45,766 bases of DNA from the NCBI GenBank assembly GCA_017395245.1, contig JAFPVR010000085.1, forward strand, positions 1 to 45,766, given 5' to 3'. This DNA is from Bacteroidales bacterium (GTDB lineage: Bacteria > Bacteroidota > Bacteroidia > Bacteroidales > WCHB1-69). The notes beneath the pieces were generated by a model, which ran no database searches, had not been told where the DNA came from, and saw nothing but the letters and a program-made list of their open reading frames with translations. This document shows positions 1-8,348 of the stretch, one piece after another. The stretch's first letter is position 1; every line of letters begins with the position of its first letter. The position numbers and the translations under genes were made by a program.

Positions 1-56
1 AATAGTGAATAGTGATTAGTGATTAGTGATTAGTGAATAGAGGTGAGTAATGAATA
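1..56. repeat. Heptanucleotide tandem tract (AATAGTG/ATTAGTG)
   Basis: Consecutive 7-bp units: AATAGTG twice, ATTAGTG three times, then degenerate AATAGAG, GTGAGTA and ATGAATA. It lies downstream of nadB on the minus strand, past a second, different heptad tract. The same word family recurs, inverted, at 5755-5799. Confidence 0.85.
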
Positions 57-60
57 GGTA

Positions 61-90
61 TATTCTGCATTCTTCATTTTACATTCTTCA
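61..90 (-). repeat. Heptad tract overlapping the 3' end of nadB
   Basis: Read on the minus strand the units are TGAAGAA, TGTAAAA, TGAAGAA and TGCAGAA. The stop codon of nadB and its last residues (MKNVK) are encoded inside this tract, so the repeat has replaced or extended the natural gene end. Confidence 0.8.
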
Positions 91-1654
91 TTGAATGTGG
101 GGGGTAGTCAAGGGAGTAGTGGAGGCCGCGGCTTTCCTTGCGGGCCATGGCGTGGCGGACGATGAGGTAGCCGATGTTGATGAGGTTGCGGAGCTCGCAG
201 ATTTCGGGGTTGAGGATGGACTTTTTGTAGAGGTCCTCGGTCTCGCGGTAGAGGATTTCGAGGCGGTCGAAGGCGCGCTGTAGACGCAGGTCGGAGCGCA
301 CGATGCCGACGTAGCTGCTCATGATGGTTTGCAACTCCTTGCGCTCCTGGGTGATGAGCACCATCTCCTCGTTGAGGACGGTGCCTTCGCTGTTCCAGTC
401 AGGTACCTCCTGGCAAAATTGGATGCTGGGCAGGTCTTCGACGGCGTGGATGCAGGCGCGGTGCGAGAAAACCAAAGCTTCCAACAACGAGTTGGAAGCC
501 AAGCGGTTGGCACCGTGCAGACCTGTGGAGGCGCACTCGCCGGAGGCGTAGAGGTTGCGGATGGAGGTCGCACCCCACTCGTCGGTTTCGATGCCGCCGC
601 AGGAGTAGTGCTCCACCGGCACCACAGGAATCATCTCCTTGGTGATGTCAATGCCGATGCTCAGGCATTTGGCGTAGATATTGGGGAAGTGCTCGAAAAT
701 CTCCTTTCGGGGAATCGGGGAGGTGTCGAGGAATACATGATCGACACCCTGCTGCTTCATTTCGGAGTCGATGGCGCGGGCCACGATGTCGCGGGGTGCG
801 AGCGAGCCGCGTTTGTCGTATTTTTCCATGAAGGCCACCCCGTTGGCGTCGCGCAGGATGGCGCCGGCACCGCGCATGGCCTCGGTAATGAGGAACGAGG
901 GCGACTCTTTGGGGTTGTAGAGGGAGGTCGGGTGGAACTGGATGAACTCCATGCCGCGCACGGCTCCCTTGGCGCGATAGACCATCGCTACGCCGTCGCC
1001 GGTGGCTACCAGCGGGTTGGTGGTGTGCTCGTACACCATGCCGAGACCGCCGGTGGCCATCATGGTCACTTTCGCGAGGATGGTGTGGATGTTCTTGGAT
1101 TCGGGGTTATAGACGTAAGCCCCGTAGCAGGTGATGTCGGGCGTGCGGCGGTTTACCTCCACGCCGAGGTGGTGCTGGGTGATAATCTCCACCGCCAGCC
1201 GGTCCTCGTAAATTTCGATGTTCGGGTTTTTCCTTGCGGCCATTATCAGCTTCTGCTCAATCTCATAGCCGGTGATGTCCTTGTGGTGGAGGATGCGGTT
1301 CATGGAGTGGCCGCCCTCCTTGCCGAGGGCGAAGCTGCCGTCCTGGTTCTTGTCGAAGTCGACGCCCCATTGCACCAGTTCCATGACGCGTTCGGTGGCT
1401 TCGCGGATGGTCAGCTCCACAATGTGGCGGTCGGAGAGCTCGTCGCCGGCCACCATTGTGTCTTGAATATGCTTTTCGTAAGAGTCAGGCTTGTAGATCA
1501 CCGAGGCGATACCGCCTTGTGCGTAACGGGTGGAACCGTCGTCCATCTTCGCTTTCGTGACCATGCAGACTTTGCCGAAATTGGCGGCTTTCAGGGCGAA
1601 GCAGAGTCCCGCAATGCCCGAGCCGATAACCAGAAAATCAACTTCTTTGCGCAT
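74..1654 (-). CDS. nadB: L-aspartate oxidase (NadB)
   Basis: This FAD enzyme oxidises L-aspartate to iminoaspartate, the first step of de novo NAD synthesis. It is 526 residues, the usual family length. The N-terminus carries the dinucleotide motif GSGIAG. Further along are the family signatures EFIQFHPTSL, PVEHYSCGGI and GECASTGLHGANRLASNS, and near the C-terminus the helical-domain motif RKESRGLHYSLDYP. The start follows a minus-strand TACTTTTG box by about 27 nt. nadA and nadC are not in the window, so the gene appears to stand alone and divergent from the methyltransferase. Its last residues (SMKNVK) fall in a heptad tract and are probably not ancestral. Identification is secure. Confidence 0.97.
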   Translation of the reverse strand: MRKEVDFLVIGSGIAGLCFALKAANFGKVCMVTKAKMDDGSTRYAQGGIASVIYKPDSYEKHIQDTMVAGDELSDRHIVELTIREATERVMELVQWGVDFDKNQDGSFALGKEGGHSMNRILHHKDITGYEIEQKLIMAARKNPNIEIYEDRLAVEIITQHHLGVEVNRRTPDITCYGAYVYNPESKNIHTILAKVTMMATGGLGMVYEHTTNPLVATGDGVAMVYRAKGAVRGMEFIQFHPTSLYNPKESPSFLITEAMRGAGAILRDANGVAFMEKYDKRGSLAPRDIVARAIDSEMKQQGVDHVFLDTSPIPRKEIFEHFPNIYAKCLSIGIDITKEMIPVVPVEHYSCGGIETDEWGATSIRNLYASGECASTGLHGANRLASNSLLEALVFSHRACIHAVEDLPSIQFCQEVPDWNSEGTVLNEEMVLITQERKELQTIMSSYVGIVRSDLRLQRAFDRLEILYRETEDLYKKSILNPEICELRNLINIGYLIVRHAMARKESRGLHYSLDYPPHSMKNVK

Positions 1655-1680
1655 AATGACCCATTCTATAATGACGGGTG

Positions 1681-1688
1681 CAAAAGTA
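1681..1688 (-). promoter_or_regulatory. Promoter -7 box of nadB
   Basis: CAAAAGTA on the plus strand reads TACTTTTG on the minus strand, matching the Bacteroidota consensus TAnnTTTG, about 27 nt before the nadB start. Confidence 0.7.
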
Positions 1689-1715
1689 CAATTTTTTTGT
1701 GATTTGAAAAAAATG

Positions 1716-1723
1716 TACTTTTG
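1716..1723 (+). promoter_or_regulatory. Promoter -7 box of the methyltransferase gene
   Basis: TACTTTTG matches TAnnTTTG, 16 nt before the ATG at 1740. A TTTG at 1696-1699 is a possible -33 element. Both divergent genes use the same box sequence. Confidence 0.7.
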
Positions 1724-1739
1724 CCGCGTTTAAACGACT

Positions 1740-2687
1740 ATGGACAAACGAAGAGCAAAACGGAACCGCACGCTGACCGTCAGCGCCGACGAGGCTGCCA
1801 CGCTGGAACCGCTCATCAGCGCGACTGAAGACCTGCGTACCGATTTCCGCGATGACATGATTGTCAATGCCGACCTGTTCGATTGCCTCGACCTCCTCCC
1901 CAACGAATATTTTGACCTGATTATCATCGACCCACCGTACAACCTTGACAAGAATTTTCACGGACGCAAGTTTTTGTCCATGAAATCAGACGATTACGAA
2001 GAATTTCTGCGCAGTTGGTTCGGCAAGGTGTGCGACAAGCTGAAACCGACCGGTTCGTTGTATATGTGTGGTGACTGGAAGTGCTCGTCGTCTATGCAAC
2101 GAGTTATCGAAGAGCGGCTTACCATCTTGAGTCGGATTACTTGGCAGCGCGAGAAGGGTAGGGGGGCGAAGGCCAATTGGAAGAACGGCATGGAGGATAT
2201 TTGGTTCGCCGTGAAGAATCCAAAGCATTACTACTTTGATATAGCGTCTGTTATGATGAAGCGGAAGGTTCTTGCGCCATATCGGGTGGAGGGAAAGCCG
2301 AAGGACTGGGACGATACCGTCGACGGCAAGTTCCGCCTGACGCACCCCTCGAACTTCTGGGACGACATCAGCATCCCCTTTTGGTCGATGCCCGAAAACA
2401 CAGACCATCCCACGCAGAAACCTGAGAAATTGTATGCTAAGTTGATACTTGCCTCCTCAAAACCAGGTGACCGTATCCTTGACCCTTTCGCGGGTAGCGG
2501 TACCGCCGTCGTCGTCGCCAAGAAGCTGGGTCGCCACTTCTGCGGAATCGAAATCAATCGCGACTACTGTCTTTGGGCCGCCAAACGTCTCCTTATGGCC
2601 GATGCGAATCCTGACATCCAAGGTTATGCCGACGGGGTTTTCTGGGAGCGCAACACTCAGCCAATGAAACATGGCTGTGATAACTGA
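1740..2687 (+). CDS. Site-specific DNA methyltransferase (beta-type, orphan)
   Basis: This 315-residue protein should transfer a methyl group from S-adenosylmethionine to the exocyclic amine of adenine or cytosine in a specific DNA site. The catalytic motif IIIDPPYN lies near residue 63 and the SAM-binding motif DPFAGSGTA near residue 250. That order (DPPY first, FxGxG last) is the beta class. A target-recognition region lies between them, with HPTQKP just before the SAM motif. No restriction endonuclease gene is adjacent, so it is probably a solitary regulatory or epigenetic methylase, or one whose partner is lost. The start is set by the -7 box 16 nt upstream. The recognised sequence cannot be deduced. 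Confidence 0.93.
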   Translation: MDKRRAKRNRTLTVSADEAATLEPLISATEDLRTDFRDDMIVNADLFDCLDLLPNEYFDLIIIDPPYNLDKNFHGRKFLSMKSDDYEEFLRSWFGKVCDKLKPTGSLYMCGDWKCSSSMQRVIEERLTILSRITWQREKGRGAKANWKNGMEDIWFAVKNPKHYYFDIASVMMKRKVLAPYRVEGKPKDWDDTVDGKFRLTHPSNFWDDISIPFWSMPENTDHPTQKPEKLYAKLILASSKPGDRILDPFAGSGTAVVVAKKLGRHFCGIEINRDYCLWAAKRLLMADANPDIQGYADGVFWERNTQPMKHGCDN

Positions 2688-2694
2688 AAATGTG

Positions 2695-2702
2695 TATTTT
2701 TG
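2695..2702 (+). promoter_or_regulatory. Promoter -7 box of the patatin gene
   Basis: TATTTTTG matches TAnnTTTG. It lies 23 nt before the ATG at 2726 and begins just after the methyltransferase stop. Confidence 0.65.
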
Positions 2703-2725
2703 CCATTTGAAATAAAAATTCCTGA

Positions 2726-5017
2726 ATGAGAAAAATAGTACTGATTTTCTTTGCTTTATTCGCCTTAGGGCTTGGAAGTGCCTTCGCCCAAACCGACAAA
2801 CTGGTTAACATCAGCTACGACTTGAAGGGCGATTCCGTGTTTTTCAGCCAGATGCATAAGAGGATGGCCGAGATTCGCAAGAAGGAACATCGTCCCACGG
2901 TGGCGTTGGTCCTTGCGGGCGGCGGTGCGAAAGGCGCCTCCCATATCGGTGTGCTCAAATACTTGGAAGAGAAGGGAATACCGATTGACTTTGTGGCGGG
3001 CACAAGCATGGGCGGTCTCATGGGCGGCCTGTATGCGCTGGGCTATTCCGCCACCGAAATCGACACCATCGTCCGCTCCATCGATTGGAATGTCATGATG
3101 AGCGACAACATTCCGATGGGTTTTTACACGTACACCCGCAAAATGTATAAGGGTACATATATTGTGGATATTCCGTTTACCCAGTTTCATTTCAAGGAAA
3201 ACCTTCCTTCGGGCATGCTTTACGGCCTGAATATTTACAATATGATGAGTGCGCTTTCGGTTGGCTATCAGCATGATGCGAGTTTTATGGAGATGCCGAC
3301 ACCCTACTGTTGCGTGGCCACGGAAATCGTCACGCAGAAGGAGAAACACTGGACTTCGGGCAACATTATCGACGCTATGCGCTCCACCATGTCCATTCCG
3401 GGCTATTTTCGGCCGGTACGTGTCGATTCGATGATTCTTTCCGACGGCGGCACGAAGAACAATTTTCCGACCGACGTGGCGGTTGCGGCTGGTGCCGACA
3501 TCATCATCGGTGTGGAGCTGACTATGCCCCGCGATTACAAGAAGGTGAACAACGTGGCTGACATTCTGATGCAGACCGCGCAGTATTCGGGCGGCTTGGA
3601 GGCGCACAACCGCAACGTGGGCAACGCCACGGTCTATATCACCCCCGACATTTCCGGTTTCGGCATGTTGAGTTTCGGAACGGAGGAAATCAGCACGCTG
3701 ATAAAGCGCGGTTACGACGAAGCCGCCAAGCATGAGCATGAGCTTGACAGCATTGTGCAGCTGGTAGGGAGCGGCGGGCGCGAGCTCCACAACACGCGAG
3801 CTATCAACACCGGCGAGACGGTAGTGAAAATCGTGAATGTGGAATACGAAGGTGTGAGCGATGATGAGGAACAATACATCGACAGCAAGGTCCGCCTCAA
3901 AGAAAATGAATACTATGGCGAGAACACGTTTGAGCTTTGTCAGGCGATTGTCTATGGCACGATGGCCTTTTCGCAGGTGACGTATCGTCTGGAGGGTGAT
4001 AGTGTAAACGGTTACAGGTTGATTTTCAAATGCGAGAAACGTCCGCCGAACTCTTTCGGGTTTGGGTTGCGGATGGACACGGAAGAGTGGATTGCCGCCC
4101 AGATCAACGTCGGCTTCGGACGCAACAAAATTTTCGGTTCATTGTTTGACATTACGGCGAGGTTCTCTATGTCGCCCTACCTGATGGTGAACTGGTACTA
4201 CCTCCCGAAGAAAGGACCCAAGTTCGGTGCCTCCTTCAAGACGCTTTACCGCACAATGATCGGTACGGAGGATCACGAGTACAATATTCAGTATGTAGAA
4301 CGGTTGTGGCGCAATGAGCTCAAAGTCTACATTGCGGACACGCGATGGAGCCAGACGAGTATGAGTGCAGGCATTCGTCTCGAATACATGCCGTATTATC
4401 TGAAAGTGGATCCTTCGCCGGAGGGGCAGGAAGAACCTGTCTGGGATTGGCGCAGGTTCAATCCGTATGCTTATTTCCGCTTTGTCTATGATAATGAGAA
4501 CGCCCGCTATTTTCCTGACCGTGGTCTTCGGGTGAAGGCCAGCTACGACTACAATTTTCGTCGTGCGCATTTTGTCGCCGCAAGTATCCACGGCGTCATT
4601 CCATGTACGAAGTTTTTCGCGATTGTGGCTTCCGCCAACGGACGTTACATTTTCGGCCACGACAACGACAATGTTTTCATGGACAATTATGTGGGCGGTA
4701 CTATGCCGGGCCGGTACTATGAACAACAGATTCCGTTTATTGGCTATAATTCCGCTAGTCGGCGCGAGTCGTTGCTCACCACCGCAGACCTTGAATTGCG
4801 TTTCAAAGTCTGGAAGAAGATCTACTTGTCGGCCATCGGGGCGGTCATGCACGATGGCGAAACGTTGGCTGACATGAAGGAGAAGAACCACCCCGTTTAT
4901 GCCGCTGCCCTGCAGTTCGGTTACAACTCCAAATTCGGTCCGCTGATGGCCAATCTCCATTGGAACAGCCGTTTCCACCGAGTGGGGTTCTATTTAGGCT
5001 TCGGTTACGATTTTTAA
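2726..5017 (+). CDS. Patatin-like phospholipase fused to an outer-membrane beta-barrel (type Vd autotransporter, PlpD-like)
   Basis: This 763-residue protein opens with a signal peptide (residues 1-22, ending SAFAQ). The patatin lipase domain follows: oxyanion loop GGGAKG near 65-70, nucleophile elbow GTSMG with Ser94, and the catalytic Asp in LSDGGTKN near 239, which together form the Ser-Asp dyad. After about residue 370 comes a POTRA-like segment, then a C-terminal region of alternating aromatic strands ending in FYLGFGYDF, as expected for a BamA/Omp85-type 16-strand barrel. In Pseudomonas PlpD this layout exports the lipase to the surface through its own barrel. The likely role is a surface or released phospholipase A. 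The next gene follows from its own promoter 48 nt downstream. Confidence 0.92.
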   Translation: MRKIVLIFFALFALGLGSAFAQTDKLVNISYDLKGDSVFFSQMHKRMAEIRKKEHRPTVALVLAGGGAKGASHIGVLKYLEEKGIPIDFVAGTSMGGLMGGLYALGYSATEIDTIVRSIDWNVMMSDNIPMGFYTYTRKMYKGTYIVDIPFTQFHFKENLPSGMLYGLNIYNMMSALSVGYQHDASFMEMPTPYCCVATEIVTQKEKHWTSGNIIDAMRSTMSIPGYFRPVRVDSMILSDGGTKNNFPTDVAVAAGADIIIGVELTMPRDYKKVNNVADILMQTAQYSGGLEAHNRNVGNATVYITPDISGFGMLSFGTEEISTLIKRGYDEAAKHEHELDSIVQLVGSGGRELHNTRAINTGETVVKIVNVEYEGVSDDEEQYIDSKVRLKENEYYGENTFELCQAIVYGTMAFSQVTYRLEGDSVNGYRLIFKCEKRPPNSFGFGLRMDTEEWIAAQINVGFGRNKIFGSLFDITARFSMSPYLMVNWYYLPKKGPKFGASFKTLYRTMIGTEDHEYNIQYVERLWRNELKVYIADTRWSQTSMSAGIRLEYMPYYLKVDPSPEGQEEPVWDWRRFNPYAYFRFVYDNENARYFPDRGLRVKASYDYNFRRAHFVAASIHGVIPCTKFFAIVASANGRYIFGHDNDNVFMDNYVGGTMPGRYYEQQIPFIGYNSASRRESLLTTADLELRFKVWKKIYLSAIGAVMHDGETLADMKEKNHPVYAAALQFGYNSKFGPLMANLHWNSRFHRVGFYLGFGYDF

Positions 5018-5032
5018 TAACTGAAAAAAATG

Positions 5033-5040
5033 TATTTTTG
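5033..5040 (+). promoter_or_regulatory. Promoter -7 box upstream of 5066
   Basis: TATTTTTG, 25 nt before the ATG at 5066. The surrounding bases (CTGAAAAAAATG) resemble the promoter at 2695. Confidence 0.65.
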
Positions 5041-5065
5041 CCGTTGATTTTCAAGCGTAGAAGCA

Positions 5066-5722
5066 ATGGAAAACCAATCCAACCAAGCCACCAAAAAAGG
5101 GATTATCCTGCTACTCGGTATTATTATCGGGCTGTTGGTTGGCGTGTTGGTGGCGTTCATTGTGGAGAGCAAAATCAAACCGAAGGCCCCGCCGGTGGTG
5201 AATGTGGTCGCGCCGGAATCGCAAGGAGGCAAAGACACCGTATATAAATATATTGTACACAAGTATCAGCCGGGCCCCGCTGATTCCCAAAACCCGCTGC
5301 CAGTCGATTCCTTGGCTACCGATTCGCTTTATGTAGAGGACGGTTCTATGGATTTGATGCTGCAAGATGAGGATGACCAGCCGTATAAGGAGGTAGAGAC
5401 CGCTACGGTCACGTCTGAGCGCATGATTTCCCGTCAGGAGGCACCGGTACTCTATTTTGATGCGAACCGAAATGCCATCACCGCTCCTGAAAACGCTTTG
5501 AAGGTTATGGAGGTGCAGTTCTGGAGTACCCCCATCCATAACAAAATGACCTATCAATTTAAGGACAATGTGCTGAAAATCAAAGGTCTGAAACTTGACA
5601 ATGTTTATGTTATCCACTATAAAGACCATTATTATCTCCAAAGTGACAAGCACATCTATCAGATTTTGCCCACCGCCACTTACCAACGTCTCGTTGAGAT
5701 TCGGGATGTCCCATTCCTTTAG
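5066..5722 (+). CDS. Hypothetical single-pass membrane protein
   Basis: This 218-residue protein is of unrecognised family. Lysine-flanked residues 1-11 are followed by one strongly hydrophobic segment (about 12-33, GIILLLGIIIGLL and onward), then an extracytoplasmic proline- and acid-rich linker. The C-terminal half (about 120-218) is compact and predicted beta-rich, with repeated aromatic/lysine strands such as YVIHYKDHYYLQ. The topology suggests an inner-membrane anchor with a periplasmic domain. It has its own promoter, so co-regulation with the patatin gene is not required. No function is proposed. Confidence 0.8.
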   Translation: MENQSNQATKKGIILLLGIIIGLLVGVLVAFIVESKIKPKAPPVVNVVAPESQGGKDTVYKYIVHKYQPGPADSQNPLPVDSLATDSLYVEDGSMDLMLQDEDDQPYKEVETATVTSERMISRQEAPVLYFDANRNAITAPENALKVMEVQFWSTPIHNKMTYQFKDNVLKIKGLKLDNVYVIHYKDHYYLQSDKHIYQILPTATYQRLVEIRDVPFL

Positions 5723-5754
5723 CCCGCATCATGCATACTACATTGGCTTTTCTC

Positions 5755-5799
5755 ACTACCCACTAATCACTAATCACTAATCACTGTTCACTAATCACC
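5755..5799 (+). repeat. Heptad tract (ACTAATC)
   Basis: Units are ACTACCC, ACTAATC three times, ACTGTTC and ACTAATC. It lies 33 nt past the stop at 5722, between convergent genes, and is the reverse complement of the tract family at 1-56. Confidence 0.85.
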
Positions 5800-5889
5800 A
5801 TTTTCTTTAACGGATTGTGGCTCATCGTAATTAGAGCTTGTATGAATAGAGTAGATTAGGACGTGAAGTGCGGATACGATTATGCAAAC

Positions 5890-5919
5890 AAGGGCCGACA
5901 TTCAAGGATGCCGGCCCTT
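5890..5919 (-). terminator. Hairpin terminator of the C10 protease gene
   Basis: AAGGGCCG (5890-5897) pairs with CGGCCCTT (5912-5919), and the stem extends inward through CAT/ATG. It lies about 30 nt past the protease stop on the minus strand. The following T-run is weak. Confidence 0.6.
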
Positions 5920-5948
5920 ATTGTGTCTGGGACTTTCATTGTGAAAGG

Positions 5949-8012
5949 TTACCATTTTACGATTTTCCGTGTGAGGATTTTGCCGTTCGCGTGCGCTTTC
6001 AGGAAATAGACACCGGCCGACCATCCCGATGTGGAGATGTCGAACTGTTCGGAGTTCGGGGATTCGTCATAGACAAGGCGGCCTTCCGCGTTGAGGATTT
6101 CCACGCGGCGGACAGGGATGTCGTTGATTACGGTGACATGATCGGTGGCGGGGTTCGGGTAGACGCTCAACGTTCCCTCTTGGTAGTCGTCAATCCCTAC
6201 ATGGCCGGCCGTATAGTCGATGTCGAAGCCTGCGTCACGCCCGCTCTCATCCGTTTCCAGCACCAGCATCATGCGGCGGGTGTCCATTACGAAACTGGAG
6301 TCGCTGATATGTCCGGTGAGCGACATAAGGTAGTTCGCCGCTGACACGACATTGTCGTAGAAGTGGAGATAGTCGTGTCCCTCTTCCAGATCCAGCGAGT
6401 TGATGTGGAAGCCGACGGCCGAATATTGCGAGTTGAGCATGATTCGGAACTTGCAGTTGGAGAAGTTGTTGTAGTCAAGTGCGTCGCTGCCGTCGGTGAT
6501 GTTTCCCGTGGCGGAGGTGTACATTTTCGTACCGCTGCAGAATTCGAGGTAGTGTGCTGTGTAGTGCGCCCGGAAACCCTCGCTCGCGGCTGAGTGCGTG
6601 ACGAGTTGGACAGTAAGGCTTGGACAGGTAAATGTCATGTTGAAATTGCCCGTGTCGGCGGTGATGACCATGGGAACGCCCATACCCGTGCAAGACCAAA
6701 TGAACAGGGTGTCACCTTCGGTGAGGCTATAGTCGATGGCCAAGCCGATGTCTTCCAGACGGTAGGAGTCAGGCTGGATGTTCCAGGTGAAGTCCATGCC
6801 GGCGGGGCAATTCGCACCGGTCAGGCTGCCGTCGGTGAAGGTGCCTTCGCGGGCGGTGAGTGTCAGGTTGCCGGAGAGGGGCTGCGGAGTGGGGTAGATG
6901 TATTGCGTGGTGTCGGGGTAGGCGTTGATGATGAGCTCTTGCGCGAGGTTGAAGTTGTTGTTGCCCACAAGCAGGGAGTTGGTGTAGTAGTAGTTGTCCA
7001 TATAGCCGCTCCAGCCGAAGTTGAAGTGGAAAAAATAGTTGCTGTCGACCGTTTTGTAGCCGTCGCAGATAAAGCCGTGCCCGTTGATATCTGGAACGCT
7101 CCAACCGGCATAGTACATCGGAATCTTTCGGCTCAAGTGGCTGACAATCACGCTGTCCCAGTTGAGGTCGGTGGAATCGCGGAAGAGGTATTCGGTTTCG
7201 GGGGAGAATTTGAAGTAGGTGCGCAGGACCCTTGCCGCGCTATGGTTGGTCATGCCGGATCCGTCCGGGCCGTAGTGCATGTCAACACCCACGCCGCAGT
7301 GGTAGATCAGCTTCGAGATTTCGGTGTTGATGCAGGTCGGCTTGTCGCACATGGCGTTGTAGTCGTAGGTTGTGTTGCCGTAGTCAGCCGACTGCACACC
7401 GTAGTGCTCGTCAGTGTAGGAGTAGCTGCCGATGCCGGTTTCGGGGAAACGGAAGTAGTAGAGAAGCTGTCCCATGGCCGTGGCCACGCAGCCGGTGACG
7501 ACACGGCCGTTCTGTCCGGCAAGGTCGCGGGGACAGTAGTAGTTGTAATACTCGCCTTGGTCCCATTGCGAGAGCATCAGCGGCTCCACCTCGTCGCCCG
7601 ATCGGAATGCGGGGGCGTTGGCGAGGATGCTGTTCCAGTAGTCAACATACTGTGGCTGGGAGATTTGCTCCCTCCGGATTTGCTCGATCTGGTTCGCGTA
7701 GTGGTTGATCCACATCTCGAAGGGCGGCACCACGTCGCTGTCGTTGTAGCGTTGCTGGTCGGAGAAGGAGAGCACCGGCGGCACGTTCTTGTCGCCCGCG
7801 ACCACTACGAAGCCGTTCTCCGCATTGAAGATGTAGAGGGTGGGGTTCTGCGCGTCGCCGAAAGTTTTGGCGCAGCTTTCTAAGGTCTTGCCCTGGCTCT
7901 CGAGGAAGCGTTGTGCCACCGTGGCGGCCTCCTGTCGGCTGACGGACTGCGCGAAAGTGAGCCCGCAGAGGGCGATACTGATGAGGGTGAGGTATATCTT
8001 TCTCATATCCAT
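5949..8012 (-). CDS. Secreted C10-family (streptopain-like) cysteine protease with T9SS sorting domain
   Basis: This 687-residue preproprotein starts with a signal peptide (KIYLTLISIALCGLTFAQ). The segment to about residue 130 resembles the Spi-type inhibitory propeptide (FVVVAGDKNVPPVLSFSD). The C10 catalytic domain has the nucleophile in TGCVATAMGQ (Cys175) and the histidine in NGHGFICDGY (His312), followed by HFNFGWSGYMDNYYY. Residues from about 385 to 600 look like beta-sandwich (CUB-like) modules. The C-terminus is a T9SS sorting domain (LSVYPNPATDHV to LTRKIVKW). Relatives include the Porphyromonas/Prevotella interpain-type proteases. Two in-frame ATGs (8012 and 8006) are equally plausible starts. 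Confidence 0.95.
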   Translation of the reverse strand: MDMRKIYLTLISIALCGLTFAQSVSRQEAATVAQRFLESQGKTLESCAKTFGDAQNPTLYIFNAENGFVVVAGDKNVPPVLSFSDQQRYNDSDVVPPFEMWINHYANQIEQIRREQISQPQYVDYWNSILANAPAFRSGDEVEPLMLSQWDQGEYYNYYCPRDLAGQNGRVVTGCVATAMGQLLYYFRFPETGIGSYSYTDEHYGVQSADYGNTTYDYNAMCDKPTCINTEISKLIYHCGVGVDMHYGPDGSGMTNHSAARVLRTYFKFSPETEYLFRDSTDLNWDSVIVSHLSRKIPMYYAGWSVPDINGHGFICDGYKTVDSNYFFHFNFGWSGYMDNYYYTNSLLVGNNNFNLAQELIINAYPDTTQYIYPTPQPLSGNLTLTAREGTFTDGSLTGANCPAGMDFTWNIQPDSYRLEDIGLAIDYSLTEGDTLFIWSCTGMGVPMVITADTGNFNMTFTCPSLTVQLVTHSAASEGFRAHYTAHYLEFCSGTKMYTSATGNITDGSDALDYNNFSNCKFRIMLNSQYSAVGFHINSLDLEEGHDYLHFYDNVVSAANYLMSLTGHISDSSFVMDTRRMMLVLETDESGRDAGFDIDYTAGHVGIDDYQEGTLSVYPNPATDHVTVINDIPVRRVEILNAEGRLVYDESPNSEQFDISTSGWSAGVYFLKAHANGKILTRKIVKW

Positions 8013-8348
8013 GTTATTTTCGAAACCAGCTGCGAAAATACACTTTTTTTTTGTTGTCTGCTGAAAGGGTCGGCGAATTAAGCGAATTAAGCGAATGGGG
8101 TGATGGCTTGGGTGTTGTGGCTCTGTGGGTAATCTTTCTGTCGTGCCAGAACGCCTCCAAAAAGACTTAAGACATAAGACGATAGACGTGGAAAAACAGG
8201 GAAAATATTTCGAGTTTCCATAAAAACCTTTAGTTTTAAGTAAAAGTCTTTTTTAAGTTTATGCAAAGTCCATGATTCGCAAAATTTGCACAATTGGCCG
8301 ACACCAAAAAAAGTGTATCTTTGCCGTTTTGATTAAAATCGCAAAATT
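8013..8348. other. Divergent intergenic region (protease / alcohol dehydrogenase)
   Basis: This 336-bp AT-rich region has no gene. It holds a minus-strand box reading TATTTTCG (8033-8040) for the protease, a degenerate heptad tract at 8163-8190 (AGACTTA, AGACATA, AGACGAT, AGACGTG), and a plus-strand box TATCTTTG at 8316-8323 for the dehydrogenase. Nothing else is recognised. Confidence 0.6.
8316..8323 (+). promoter_or_regulatory. Promoter -7 box of the alcohol dehydrogenase cluster
   Basis: TATCTTTG matches TAnnTTTG, 25 nt before the ATG at 8349. It is the only clear box upstream of the ADH-HdrB-HdrA-like cluster. Confidence 0.7.

Noticed and set aside
329-1702. 457-residue plus-strand open frame opposite nadB
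   Set aside because: It is the antisense shadow of nadB with low-complexity composition, no domain and no promoter.
1740-2687. Part of a restriction-modification system
   Set aside because: Neighbours are nadB and a patatin gene; no endonuclease or specificity subunit is in the window.
5800-5890. Possible tRNA in the spacer before the protease terminator
   Set aside because: No cloverleaf with T-loop or anticodon stem could be formed by eye.
6594-7883. 429-residue plus-strand open frame opposite the C10 protease
   Set aside because: Antisense shadow; Val/Gly-rich composition from GC-rich codons of the real gene.
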